Assembly: GCA_034190875.2 (NCBI GenBank)
Contig: CM067358.1
Span: forward strand, 50,180,843-50,244,842
DNA length: 64,000 nt
From: Urechis unicinctus
Taxonomy: Eukaryota > Annelida > Polychaeta > Xenopneusta > Urechidae
Direction: 5' to 3'
The position numbers were made by a program, and so were the translations under genes. This document shows, in pieces, positions 40,085-53,599 of the stretch (its first letter is position 1; every line of letters starts with the position of its first letter). The notes under the pieces are model-generated. The model was not told where the DNA came from. It searched no databases and was given only the letters and a program-made list of their open reading frames with translations.

Positions 40085-40490
40085 AAATGTTTTGACGAAA
40101 AGAAATGTTAAAAATCTTGACTTGAAGATATTTAAATTAACTGTATGTCTTAAAGAGCTTGAGAGGTCATTCCACAATAATTGACCGCCAACACCAAAAA
40201 CATGCCGCTACTCAGCTGCTGACAACGTTATAGTTACTTGCAGGTAAGCATTGGTTTGCCGATCTCAATTCTTTTCCTGAAGTATAGGTAGCGATAAGAT
40301 TGGCAGACAATGAAGATACAGATACAGAGTGGTGTGATCACATTTTGAGTGTACAGTAATTAGCCTTGCTTCGATGGTTTTTTTTGTGGCAGTTGTTGTA
40401 CAAGGCATGCATAGGGAACAGCATTGCAGAAATCTATTTTTGATGTTATAAATGCATGTATCACTTGCTCTAGTGACGATTGGTCAAAAA
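40085..40490 (-). pseudogene. LINE-1 relic, copy B: reverse transcriptase C-terminal region
   Basis: On the minus strand this segment gives SSLEQVIHAFITSKIDFCNA (40,462-40,485 and on), the hallmark that in CR1/L2-type elements reads like LIHAFITSRLDYCN. LHCLPI (40,298-40,315) follows, matching LHWLPV. Then comes QLLWNDLSSSLRH (WNDL at 40,163-40,174) with FKSRF and FLF, the terminal WN.LP.SLR...FK...LF signature. Stops and frameshifts lie between these pieces, so it is dead. Unlike A it keeps the middle C-terminal part, but it lacks the YADD half: at 40,487 it jumps to the equivalent of A 9,127. A and B together show one insertion that predates the large duplication. Confidence 0.9.
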
Positions 40491-42095
40491 AGGGCTACAA
40501 TGCATGCTAGAATCTATATCCAAATAAGACAGTAACGAGCCAATACATCATCGTTATCGGTCTATACTGAGTTAAATGGACTCATAAACCCTGACCGCCT
40601 TGAAAGAATACCCATTATGTCAACTTAATTACGGAGCATAAAGCCTCCTGATTTTTTATTTACTTTAGATTTTGGCCTAATATAATACCAACTCTGCTTA
40701 TAACACAACGATCGGATTTTTCTTAGTACCAAAGCAGATAGACCGTAAAAACGTCACACTGATAGCTTTGGGGACATCACTGTTTACCCTGACAGTTATT
40801 GAAGATAAATCAGGGAGTCAATTCATTTATATGCGGTCCATGAAAGCATTCTTTATACACATATAACAATCATATAGCACGAGACTGCAATACATTTGAT
40901 TAGTCGTGGGCGATATTTGTCATCTTGCAAGGGACGAACTGCTATAAAATATTGTAGTCAATACATATCGCCACACTACATACTTGGTGGCACCGAACCT
41001 AGAGGCGTTGGAACACATGGCACTTGAGTTTGGGTGATTTCACGGTAGTGCGACATGTGTACGGGCAGGTGTTTCACTTACCTGCATACTCACCGCACAG
41101 CTAGTCGGAATATGTCTTGTTAGAATAACTGTAAGCTTGTTAGCACTAGTACCTCTGTAATCAGTGGACTGAAATCATAATGAATATATAACAAAGACGT
41201 GCTTAAGTAAAAACCATTTCTTTAGTTTCAGAATTACGCTGATAAATGTTGAGTCTGCAAGCCTTAATGTGGATAACCATAGTTTAAAGAGATGATGACG
41301 ACGGCCATCCAGCCTGTGTATCACGGAGATCCGTGCAAATGCTCGTTGTCTACTGAGCCGATATGTTACATCTTTCTCACGATAATACATTCTGCTCTTG
41401 CTCTAAAGTTGCGTGATGTGTATCGTGGTGTTCTATCAGAATCAGCTTATTAACTCCATAATAGTTTGCATGGTCTCTTGACATGGTCGCTGATGGGAAT
41501 AACAAGAGCATAACAAAGTTGGATTATATACTTCGTGCAATAGTTGATTTTTCTGATAAAAATATGTTGTAAAGACAACTTGAGGACTCAAATATTCCAC
41601 GACGCAATCTTAATGAGGGTCATGCCATATTCATAGCGTATAAAACTGTATTGTGGCTAGTTTGTGAATAATATACTGTCAGAAATTGATGTATTCTCTG
41701 TAGTTACGGGTGCAGAACAAATCAATATAAGACTGAATATTTAATATTTACATTATCTGGTGTGCAATACGTAACCAAGATTGGTCGTGTGCTGTGTGGA
41801 TGTTCATAAAGCCTCCTGGTTCTTTTAAATGCACCAAACCGCATGCGCTTCCGACGTGCTTCGAGATAGTTCATGACGATAACGCTCTGCAATAATCGCA
41901 TTTCAGTACTTAATTGAACTTTTTAGCTGCTTTCACAGTTCATGCTTAAGCCACAACATAATCCCTTGTCTGCGACTTTAATAGTTGTCATCAAAGTACA
42001 ACTGAATAGAACACGAAACCTTCTGTTGTTAGAATATATCTGAATACGTAAATAGCTCCACTTAAGCTTTAAGTCATGTAACTACATCGTGCCAT
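40490..42095. repeat. Copy B block matching 9,127-10,260, 11,300-11,620 and 12,720-12,870
   Basis: Several A segments are brought together by gaps at about 41,490-41,535 and 41,915-41,940. 40,966-41,110 is a well-kept three-copy stretch. 41,129-41,265 matches C 61,560-61,700 better than A. Non-coding. Confidence 0.78.
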
Positions 42096-43595
42096 TTGAT
42101 CAATGACAGTGATAGCATCCCGAAGCGAGATGATATCGAAAATTCCGTTAAATGGCCAGTATACGTTGAATGAGGCGGAATGGTTCCATTGATAGGTCAA
42201 ACGTACAGGACTTTATATAGGTTACAATATGCAGGGAGATGATTCGGAAAACCACGAAGAAATAATTGAAGATTAAAAGAAAGGAACGAAAATTATACAT
42301 TTACTACTAGCACTGTATGTGGTATCATGGTAAAGTTATATGAAATCAGGTCACGAGAGTACATTTAAGTTACACCTACGAAGGTAGGTACAGGTATTTT
42401 CCTCAGCGCAACAATAACAAAAAAGTCCCACAAAATGTTAGCAGGTTAGTACAAGCTTCAACAAACGGCAATCAATAAGCAGTAGAGGTTGCACTTGATA
42501 ACTGGTCCATAATGCAAATGACGAGCTACCCTACCCGATATACGAAGCAAACTGTGCGCAATGATATTGCCATCTAGCCTGTAAAACGGACGATATTCTT
42601 TGTTACAGCTTCGTTCCCCACAATCCAATTACACATGAACTAAATTTTGATGTGTTGGGTTGTATGCATTGCTTTGACAAAAATAACCCTCCTAGTTGAG
42701 AGGTAATCTGTTTAGTTGACGAATAACTGCCAGTAGTTTTCAGTCATGTAATGGCATCGCAACGACAACGATGTTACCGCATTAGTCTACGATGTACGTT
42801 TTTTGCCAATTCCGCAACATCAAGGAGCAATAACGCAATGATTCATGACCGATTATTTGTGGGACAGCTCTTGTGTGACCAAAGAACGCAAAAAAAAATC
42901 AGATCACAACGACATCGTCAATCGTTCAGATGCGATATCCTCTAGCGCATACTATGTGGCATAGTTCGAACGGCTTTTAACACTCTCAGCGTGGTTGAGG
43001 AAGATGTACTGGGCAAATAACAACTCTGAGAAGTTCTATACAACGCTGGATGAGTGATAACAGGCATATATGCGCATCGAGTAAATTTGACCAAAAATAC
43101 TGCCGAATATTATATGAAAGTCGGAACGATTATATATATATATATCCTTAAACTTCACGCTACTCACTTGCTGATTGGTTTATATTCGATAATAATAAGA
43201 CGAGTAACGTCAGTTGTTTGGATTTATCCTACTAACGTCACTATCTAGATGGATAATAGGAAAACACAAAGTTTACAGTCGTGTCAAGCAAACAAGCTGC
43301 AACCATCGCAGTTAGCTACGTTTTTAAGCGGTCCATTATAGACATATCACCGCTTGTCATCTCATAACCGTAAACATTGAAACCAATAAGCGCATATCTC
43401 GTTGCTCTAATGTCAACTGTTGTTATTGATGTGGTCATTTTCATATCGAACTAATTGCGTACCAAGGTATGACAATCGAATTTGAACAGTGTAGCAAGCT
43501 TCTGTTGGCCAACGAGGTCAAGCATATTAGTCAATAAAGTACTGATTAAACCAACATTTCAACCGCCTCAAGACTGCTTAGGTCATGTATTTCTT
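42095..43595. other. B-only stretch
   Basis: Only 42,515-42,570 has a clear partner (A 13,840-13,890). The remainder shows no match that I can see. There is a short AT run at 43,128-43,146. Frames are under 65 codons and no gene is recognised. Confidence 0.5.
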
Positions 43596-43599
43596 GCTG

Positions 43600-45490
43600 A
43601 TCTTGACCTTTGATGTTGGCATTGCGTTATCTTCTATATGAGCGCGCAATTTAATCCACTTACAAGTATTTTCGGCACTAGCATTCATATGGTTACAGTC
43701 TGTAGATGATATCTTCATACTTTGATCAAGGGTAGTGTCTGGTTGCTGCATGTTTTTTAATGATGTGTCATAAAACGATTGCGTCACAGCGCCATATGAC
43801 ATAGCCATAAGCAAAGTATCCTTTGCGGATTGACAATAAGGTCGGCTCGTTTATTTGAAGATTTAATGCTAATTGCATGGCGCATCATTGGGCAAGAATA
43901 CCGCTCCACTGTGAATAGAGCATTGATAACATGGCGATAAAGCTTGCTCGAACCATACCCAAAATGCCATAAGAGTGAGGGACATACGATGCAATAACGG
44001 TTATTTTTATAGGATTTTATGCTTTATTGCTGGCTGCATTTTATTCTGTGTGTTGGTTTTGGGTTCGTGCATACGAGGTTTCTATCAACTCGGCAATGTG
44101 TAATATGCCCCCAATATGGGCGAGAAAGCGCCTGGTTATTTGATTTTGGTCAAGGGCTTTTGAATTTTAAATTAAACCAACTTAACGATTAAAATAATCG
44201 CTTCATCTCTTATTTGATTTTCATTTATGTCAATGGAAATTGATCGCTGTCTGTAAACTCAGATTAGCCTCAGCGACATAATTAAAATCAGCGACATTCC
44301 TCGAAAGGGAATTACCGGATAAGCTAGCCTATGACTTAGGTTTGGTACAATTGAACACTAAACTATTGTACCGTCAGTTGACAACAAACCTCTTAATCGT
44401 AATTCAATACAGTAGCTATGCTAAAACACTATGAAATTATGTCTTTTGTAATAGATTGGGTCACACAAAAATTAGTATAACCGAACAACATTCTTCAGAC
44501 ATTGCCACCGCAAATGCTTTAACATAAATTTTTTGTGATTTCTGTTTCTTAATCCGAGGCCTATATCTATTTTTCGTTAGCTTTAGTACCATTCGGTTGT
44601 TACACTATTAGTCGAAATAAAACAATAGATTCTTATCTGATTACTTATATTGCTTATCGAGCTATTGACCGTTGTACGAGCCAATCATGTACTACGCATT
44701 ACGTCATAGACAGCCATACGAACGGTACTTTGACTAATTCAAAAATTACACTTTTCAACAGAAATTATGACTGAGTAGACTTTCGGTGTAAAGTAGTGCA
44801 TGAACTACCTTGTTAGTGACATAACAAAGTAATCTAGAAGATGCTCTGTTTTCTCAAATGATATCAGTATATGGTCAGTGCATAACTGTGACAACTTGTG
44901 ATCCACATATACTGTATAGCTACAACTATAGCGATCTCTCTTTCTCTCTCTCTCTAACTCTCTCTCTTTACCACTCTCATTTTCTCCCTTTCTCTCCTAG
45001 TTCTGAATTGACTTTGATATATCTCATGCCTACGTATTATATAACATACGAACATCATTACTTCAGTTGGTCTTTTTGTACAAATGATACTTTATCGGCT
45101 CACAACGGATGTTCATCACCGCAAAGTGATTTGTTAAGAGCCAATGGTGTTAAGAGACAATTATTTAAGACTTAAAGAGCCAAGAAATTGGAGTGACTGT
45201 CATTACCGAATTGGTGACCATTTATGAGTTCAAAAAGATATCTTCATATACAATTTATCAACCCGTTTTGAAATGTGTGCACAATTTCTCAAATTAAAGA
45301 GGTTTTGGCATTCATTCAAGCGTCTGTCTCTTACTCGATATTTCGTTCAAGGTAAAAGTCTCTTCCGCCATGGAATATGCGCACATTGCTGTTTAGAGTA
45401 TTGTTTGGGATAACAAGTGATATGTTGTCAAAAGATGATGATCATTAATTCCACTTCTATAAAGGTTAATATTAAAACAGCTGCTAGCCA
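43600..45490. repeat. Copy B block matching A 14,284-16,050 and C 61,930-64,000
   Basis: 43,600-43,820 matches only C (61,930-62,130), at about 91% by eye. From 43,840 it matches A and C. In the B/C-only part the minus strand reads TLDQS and KISS, then KWIKLRAHIEDN in both, but 7 of about 10 differences replace an amino acid, so it is not under visible selection. The CT tract lies at 44,935-45,000. No gene is called. Confidence 0.82.
44935..45000. repeat. Polypyrimidine (CT) tract, copy B
   Basis: Orthologous to 15,420-15,470 and 63,598-63,677. It ends CTCTCCTAG, which resembles a 3' splice site, but no exon can be argued downstream. Confidence 0.9.
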
Positions 45491-46225
45491 GATGTCATTA
45501 TTACCATATGTGATGATGACACAGAGACTGTCATATCAGCGACCATGTTTATCAAACATGACAGTCACAAACAATTAATGTAACAACAATCATCCTTAAC
45601 ATCAAGTCGTAGTTTTTTACCTGTTTAATGGGAATGGTTACTCCGGACTAATCCGATTATTCATAATAACATATCAACGTATTTACCATGCTGACATTGA
45701 CATTTATCGATCGAACTTAAGTTTGCAATATTAACACTGCGACGATATACGATACTGCATGATTAGTCAGAACCTACAGAATGGATATTGTTGCAAAACA
45801 TCCGCACATACCTTGCAATCACTCCACGGAAGGGAAACGCCTGCATCCATGGTTATCCGATGAACGATTAAGATGTTACCCAGGAAACGGGATAGCAGCA
45901 ATAAGGCGCTAAAATTGCCGATAAAGGATTCGATTAGGCTGGATATTTCCATAAAGGGGATATAGGCATACAAGGCGCATTTATTGAAAATCATAAACTT
46001 GTCAAAGAAACAACTGTTTTAGATTTTATGAATAGGAACAAAGATAACTGTATTTTTTTGCAGAGTTTGTAGTATCAATTGCAGAGAAGTTTGTGAAGCA
46101 AAATCTAGGGTAAATAGGCAAACCAAACAGGCATAAATACCCAGCAATATTGGTTATTTAAGACAATGAGTGCCGCATTATAATGCTTTGCTTATCTCTC
46201 CTCAGGCATATGCAAAATACACGGA
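45490..46225. other. B stretch differing from A, with an old-module remnant
   Basis: 45,890-46,160 resembles 32,240-32,520. The 75-codon minus frame 45,767-45,994 is unrecognised. I see no gene. Confidence 0.5.
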
Positions 46226-46229
46226 AATT

Positions 46230-47480
46230 TTACCTCGAGCCATGTGAATCGAACAACATCAATCAACTTATGTAGAACATGGAATGATATTATCTTCGTT
46301 GCTGTTATGATTATTTATATCATCTTAACTTAGCCAGAGCTTTATATAGGCTTCACGCTACAGCGCTGCTGCGATACGTATAGGTCGAAATGAAACAGGT
46401 ATACCGAATGATATCATACAACGAGCAAACAAACATACCACAGACTGCAAATATCTGATTGTCCTCCTTGTATGCTTCAAGCAATAGTACTTTGAAGAAT
46501 AGTTTGTAAAACTTGCATACATTATGAGGTGTGTTCAGGTTAGCTTTTAATAAATATACTTTTATTTGTAAATGTCGGTTATTGCATCAGCGCGCATTTT
46601 TTGATATAATTGAAATTGTTACGTGATCAGCAAATCACATAAATTACGTGTGATTAGAGCATCACTTAAAAATACGTATAATTAGCGTATCACTTAAACA
46701 TGACGTTACGTTTAACATTACCTACTTCTTGTTTTGAGTAAGTCAGGCGTTTTACGTTTTGAATAAATGTCTGACGTACGATGCGATAGAACATTGTTCA
46801 AACTTTCTTATCGTCATCCACAGTTTCTGGCGTTTGACATTGTACAGATGTCATCAACCCTTTAAGGTTTTTGCAGCGTTTTGTTTTTTTTTTACAAGCT
46901 TAGCTGGTAGATGTTTATCTGCCATCTTTAGATAAATGTTGCTTGTCGTACGCTGAGCTTGTGAATTAAAATCAGATTTGTCATAATAGCATTGTCGTTG
47001 TTGAACATACATAAATATTATCAAGTGTAATGCCACCTAAATGAGCGTTTTACGCTATTGCATCAATGTTTTTGTCGGCAACCGTTCGTTGTTTTTATGT
47101 CAATTGATTAGATTTTAATGAGACATCTGACGGACTAACAAAACGCAGTAATGTTTTGAAATAGTGATGCCTTATACTATGGAAGGCATTTATCCTTGTG
47201 ATCAACAATACTGCCCAACCCACCGTTATATACCCCGGTGTTCCCTCAATAACCGCTGGCGATGGATTGTTATATTTTACGTTCCTTGACCTTTGACTCC
47301 AATTTCGCTATATTGCTACGTGTGCTGTTTGGCAAAACCAAAAAGGATTTGCAGGAGCAGCCAATACATGGTCAGTATATGGTACTATTGATCTACAATG
47401 AAACGCGGCGTCAGTTGACCACAGGCCTACTTATTATTAACAACAGAGTAAGGCAACTGCGTCAACCAAACGGGTTATCA
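46230..47480. repeat. Copy B block matching 18,510-19,615
   Basis: This is collinear, with an extra imperfect 29-bp tandem unit at about 46,640-46,700 (ATCACTTAAA twice) and about 90 extra bases at 47,330-47,400. Non-coding. Confidence 0.82.
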
Positions 47481-47486
47481 TACAAT

Positions 47487-48670
<1,184 letters not shown>

Positions 48671-48680
48671 TGCCCATCAT

Positions 48681-48867
48681 ATCTCTCTCTCTCTCTCTCT
48701 TTCTCTCTCGCTCACACACACACACTTTCTCTCTCTCACCCTCTAGCACGCACCCTCTCTTTCATTTTCTTACCCTCTCTTGTTCGCTCTCTCACACACA
48801 TATACACTCTCTTTCTTATTCTCGCTCTCTGTATTTTGTTCCCTCTCTATCACTCTCGCTCTCTCTC
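48681..48867. repeat. Polypyrimidine (CT/CA) tract, copy B
   Basis: A long CT-rich tract with short CA runs (48,713-48,724, 48,793-48,799). Partner of 19,843-19,915 but more than twice as long. The Ser-Leu rich frames across it are artefacts. Confidence 0.92.
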
Positions 48868-49145
48868 AAACAGAACGTTAGTAGCAAACCGTAACTCCAC
48901 CAGCACAGTGGATTGTTGTAGAAATGTTCCCTTCGGATTATGATGAACGGTTTCGATTCCCAAGGGGTTTGCAACAGATATTACCATGTTTAAATAAGTC
49001 GGAATCGTGCAAAGCACACTAACGTCGGGATTTGCTCATCATTAGCTTTCCATCACACGAGCGATTTAAATCCCAAGAGTTTCAACCAGCTTGATGCAGT
49101 TGCCAAATACAATACAAATCGGAACATTGGAATTGCTGGGGTAAC
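48868..49145. repeat. Copy B block matching 19,920-20,215
   Basis: Highly similar to A across the shared AACGTCGGGATTTGCTCATC landmark. Flank of LINE-2. Non-coding. Confidence 0.8.
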
Positions 49146-49149
49146 TTCA

Positions 49150-49830
49150 CGGATTTACAGGGTTTTTTCGCTGTGCTTACACTGAACTCTACGTTGCTTA
49201 AACGAGTATAATTTTTGGTATACCAGAAGATGGGAACATTTATACTACGATGAAAAACAATGCTGCTAATACAAGCGGGTTTGGGGCTTGTTGGTAAAGA
49301 AATAAGCTATTGAGGCAGACATCTTGCTTAGACGCAGTTTAAATAAATGTAATAGACCAATCACCATGAGCAAGCAATATTCGGTCGTTTCGATAGACCC
49401 CTATAATAATCGCACTCATGTCTCCGATGCTTGCCGTAAACCATCAACTCTGTCATCTTCTCATTCAATGTGATCATTTTTTTTGCCTTCCAAACACTTA
49501 TTTCCAAGGAGTACATAACCTTCTTTGTTTGCTATGAGCACAAGACTTTAAAAGTAGCATTTACGTAGCTGTCATCCGCGTAGTAATGCCTCTGCAGACC
49601 GTGATTCTGCCTAATCAGGGATAAGGGTGTCGTGTAACACAATCAACAGAGGGTCTAGTCAAAGCTCAGCGGGACTTCAATCACCAAAAGACGTGAGGCA
49701 TTACCGTTACCATCTACGCAAACGGTCTCGGTACGATTGCATATGTATGATCCAGTCCAATCTAAGGCCAGACGGTCGACAGCAAAACTTCTTAGTCGAT
49801 TGACTGAGTTGCATTTAACCGTGTAAAGCG
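49150..49830 (-). pseudogene. LINE-2 relic, copy B: reverse transcriptase core, CR1/L2-like
   Basis: This is the most complete reverse transcriptase fragment in the window. Reading the minus strand from 49,830 down: LDWTGSYICNRTETVCVDG (49,742-49,765 and 49,721-49,738), matching the family pattern L.WF.SYL..RTQ.V.V.G. Next comes a degraded form of GVPQGSVLGPLLF (VP at about 49,675). Then CYTTPLSLIRQNHGLQRH runs directly into YYADDS, with the catalytic aspartates at 49,568-49,582. After a frameshift, MITLNEKMTELMV follows (49,439-49,477). The order and spacing fit the RT palm of CR1/L2-type LINEs. It has several stops and frameshifts and lacks endonuclease and C-terminal domains. Copy A (20,215-20,700) lacks the part above about 49,670. 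Confidence 0.92.
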
Positions 49831-49859
49831 TAGATGGCTCTCAAATCCTTGCGGCGAAT

Positions 49860-50400
49860 CCTGATTGCTCTTCTTGTAATTCACATTCGCTGAACATCTA
49901 CTTCTGTCTATCTCCCTCTATCTCTACCTCTCTTGGCAACATCCATATGAAGTTCGTTAAATATTTCTTTATATAAGCAGCTGATCAATGTATACTTGAT
50001 CTAATGCAAGGGGAATATATTTGAACACAAGGAAGACTGCATAGAACAAACCTAGCCCACCGTATAGCGTTATTGGCAATAAATCGTCATTGTGTTGATA
50101 TTGGGTAAGCTCCCCGATATTCACAGCATCCTACTGCTCACCAATACAAATTGTTCGCTACTGGTGAAATGAATGCCAAATCATTTTGCTTTATCATTTT
50201 CTACATTGATTTTCTGTTGACATTGAACATTGTTATTCATGGACAAACTAATCCTATATCATCTGTGCAAATATGTACAATGCGGATGATGGACGGCACT
50301 CAGACCCATCCTTCATCATGTTGGAGCCTTCATCCAAAGCGATTATATCGCACATCAAAACGACCATAAATACCGCAAATAATTGTTGACAAGGTTGGTA
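49860..50400. repeat. B segment related to 25,480-26,000
   Basis: 49,880-49,960 is the polypyrimidine module and 50,085-50,230 continues the likeness to 25,735-25,900. It lies in the 2.5 kb of B (49,670-52,210) that A lacks at this place. Frames are under 75 codons; no gene. Confidence 0.62.
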
Positions 50401-52210
50401 TGTCTACGCATTGGACTTTGAGTGGCACAGATGATTGATCTGAACTGTGCAATATGTATTGGTATGATATCAGCGTTTTGCTTTGCACTACTCTGAATAA
50501 TGATATACAAACAAACGTTGATCATTATTGAGTTATTCACAGACATTTACATCCACATTGCTGCTCAGTAAGGTCATGGTCCAGTGTTTGTTCATTCATA
50601 CGTGCTTTTTGGGAGTAAAGAAGGTTTTTACATTATTGCCATGCCAGAACCACATTTGATTCGCATGGTTACTTTTGTTGTTTTACTTTTTTGTGCATCT
50701 GATACTTTGGGTTATCGGATAAACTTTGCCCATCTCAATCTAGGAGAATGCAAATATTCTTCAAACTACAATTAATTGTGGCCAACATAGTGCAACTCGA
50801 GCCACGAGATGATCAATGTGAACTGAATGATTCGGAACGAGAGGCTAATGCTGATGCTACGGCCTTATCACATTTCTCCGACTGAATAACATTTTGTTCG
50901 ATTTGGCAGAGACAACATTAGTCGTGGCAGATTGAGTAGCCCGTGTTACACTTCATCAAGATAGTATGAAACAAACACTGTGATCCGGACAATGCGTGCA
51001 ATAGAATTCAGATGCAGCGTGCTCGGTCTTTGCTTTACAAATAACAACCACAATCAGCTGCTTCAGAAGAGCTAACCACGGCGGAGACAACGGCGTAATG
51101 CATTATGAAGATTGTACTCTTACTTTAAAGCGCACCAACCGCATGCCCTCTGTAAAATGGCTAATAGGTTTTTTTTCCATTTATGATGTAACTGCGATTT
51201 CTCCGAAATCGTATCTGCATTGATGATTTAAAATATGTTGTTCTGAATGTAGTAAGACACCGAAGCCGACTGTCATATAAGGTTTTAATTACTTAGCTCC
51301 GGCCTATGCCGCAGTTCGTAACACGCGCAAAACAAGTTTCGCCTACAACCATTAGCAAGCTGTGAGATCTAAGATGCAGCAACGCACGTCCCTTGCAATG
51401 ACTTTATTAAACTCATTGCATTACGATACTTATTCAACCTGTGTAACTGGTTTTCTGCATGCAGTATATTCAGCTCTACTTATCAGTAACAAATACGAAG
51501 CAAATTGATTTGATCATTTTGCGTATATTTATCTTTTGAATTCTATCGAAAATCCCCGATTTTACGGAATGAAATGACTAATACGTAATTATATTTAGCT
51601 TCTAGTGTGACGGCAATTACATCAGTGGGAGAAAGCGATACATATTAGTAAACATACTTCTTCGCATTGACCTAAAAGCATATTATTAAAATCAATAAAG
51701 CTAAAGGCTCATCCAGTCAAATGTCACCATGTACCATGGGCTATAGACGCCAATGAGCCACGTTACTACTCGGCACGTTACAATCGTCAACCAGAGCATA
51801 CAGTATTATCAATGATGCACCTGTTTATAAAGCTATCATTTCTATGTTTTGTGTAATATGAGGCTAAGGAATGATGGTCAAGGAAATAAGCTATTGTTTA
51901 CACATAATTCGAATAAATATAAGACCATGTGGTCAATGTGATGGGCCCCCACAATATCAGGCTCTAAGCGTGTTTGGAATACGGAGTAATTATTCTCATC
52001 AATGTAGGATCAATTTCATTTAACAGCAGGGTGTCTTTGCACTACATCACAATCTAAAGAATCGCGTGATGCTAGATTTAGCCCTTTAGCGATGTTTTAT
52101 TGTGTTCTATATAGGGAAGCTAGCACAATTTGCTCCTTTGGTTCCTAACAATTGACTATTTAGTAGAAAGCATCTCGATCCTATTGGAACTATATGTCGA
52201 TGAATACACC
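50400..52210. other. B-only stretch
   Basis: I find no clear partner in A or C. A 63-codon plus frame at 50,584-50,775 starts with a hydrophobic stretch but has no homologue that I recognise. Nothing else stands out. Confidence 0.45.
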
Positions 52211-52213
52211 ATA

Positions 52214-52975
52214 TATTATGCCACAGATGATAAAAATGACTAATCATGGGATGCATTATGCAGTAGGGTCACTTTGCCAACTTAGAGATGATTGTAATTT
52301 CGTGAAGCCACAGTTGATATAAATTAAATATGCTTCTAGATTGCGCAAAAGTGTACATCAGGAATGACTTGTTCACTTTACTATTGACAATTAAATGCTT
52401 TCGAGCATGATACTAGTCAATCACAGTGAGCACTAATCTAAGTTTTGCATGAATGTTAACGCCTTATTATTGCCTCACTCCGATTTTATGCATTATGCCA
52501 TAACTGACTAGAAATTCGAGAATATGCATTGAATATTTTTGTGACACCGCTATCAGTTGGTCTTTCAGGCGATGTGATTCCCATGCGCTCAAGCCACAAT
52601 AGTAACGACAACAAACGGTTTGCATTGCACACTTCTACTAGTCAATACAGTAAACAATTATCTAACAATATTTCATCGGTATGCAGCAGGTATGCAGTTA
52701 AAGTTGAACCTGATAGATTGTCGGTGATACTAATTAGCAGCTATCATTTGAGATAACTCAATAGCGCATGGAATACAAAACACACCGATAAATGGCTTTC
52801 TAAAACGTTAGGTTGCAATATCCAATAATTGCTCAACATATGCACCTCAGTCTATCCGTCAACAATAAGTATCATATTTGCGACCACAACATCTATTGAT
52901 TAGTTGAGATAACAGTTAATTGGGTGATTGTCAACCGGAAGGTTCTGATTGTACTGAACAAAAACAGAAATCATA
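52214..52975. repeat. Copy B block matching 20,700-20,970 plus extra sequence
   Basis: 52,214-52,285 and 52,420-52,610 align with A. 52,286-52,420 and 52,615-52,975 are extra in B. The shared landmark is TTAACGCCTTATTATTGCC. Non-coding. Confidence 0.75.
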
Positions 52976-52979
52976 TTGC

Positions 52980-53590
52980 AGACACGACTTATGCTGTGCA
53001 TGTAGCGCCGAAATCCTCAAGAGCACTGAATGTTGCTTATTGTGTATTGCAGTGTCATACATATCCGGAAATGCAATGGTCGTTTTATACTTAGACCTAT
53101 TCTCTATAAGACACAGTGCGTTATTGTTGGTGGGTGTTTTATCACAACGAGGCTCTTTTTACATAGACCTACAATAGGAAAAGCTATGCATATTACCGAA
53201 ATCACATGAAAGCAAAGATGTAACTTATGAAATGGATAACATATGCGTTTTAGTCAAAGAATGTGAACTCGCAAGAAACAGCAAGTTCATGCGCACAACC
53301 GTGTGCCTTTAAGTAATGTAGTCTATCATGTATGAACATTTTTTTTCCACAGACGAGTATCCATATTTCAGCCTCCCTATTTAATTACTTCAAAAGATTA
53401 TATTTTACAGGTTTAAACATTTTGTCATCGATAATTGCCTTGTGCTTTGATGGACGACAGTTGTGACATTTCAATTCCATGAGGATCACAACGAATATAC
53501 CGTGCATCTCCGCAAATTCCTTTTACACCCTGCCCTTGGGCGCAAACATTGTCTCTACCCGGGCTACAATAGGTTTACCTTGTACAATGT
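52980..53590. repeat. Old recurring module, copy in B at 53 kb
   Basis: This copy has CAAGAGCACTGAA (about 53,016), CACAACCGTGTGCC (about 53,298), GACGAGTATCC (about 53,355) and the CATTTCAATTCCATGAGG landmark (about 53,467). It is the partner of 21,000-21,300 in A, which has lost the first half. The minus strand reads GICGDARYIRCDPHGIEMS, then SIK, with stops elsewhere. Part of the Toprim fold of Spo11-type proteins also has DPHGIE, but the surrounding residues do not fit. Confidence 0.75.
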
Positions 53591-53599
53591 GAATTCAAT

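Noticed and set aside
43578..43814. 78-codon minus frame with KWIKLRAHIEDN, also readable in C
   Set aside because: Most B-C differences replace amino acids and C breaks the frame upstream. There is no sign of selection.
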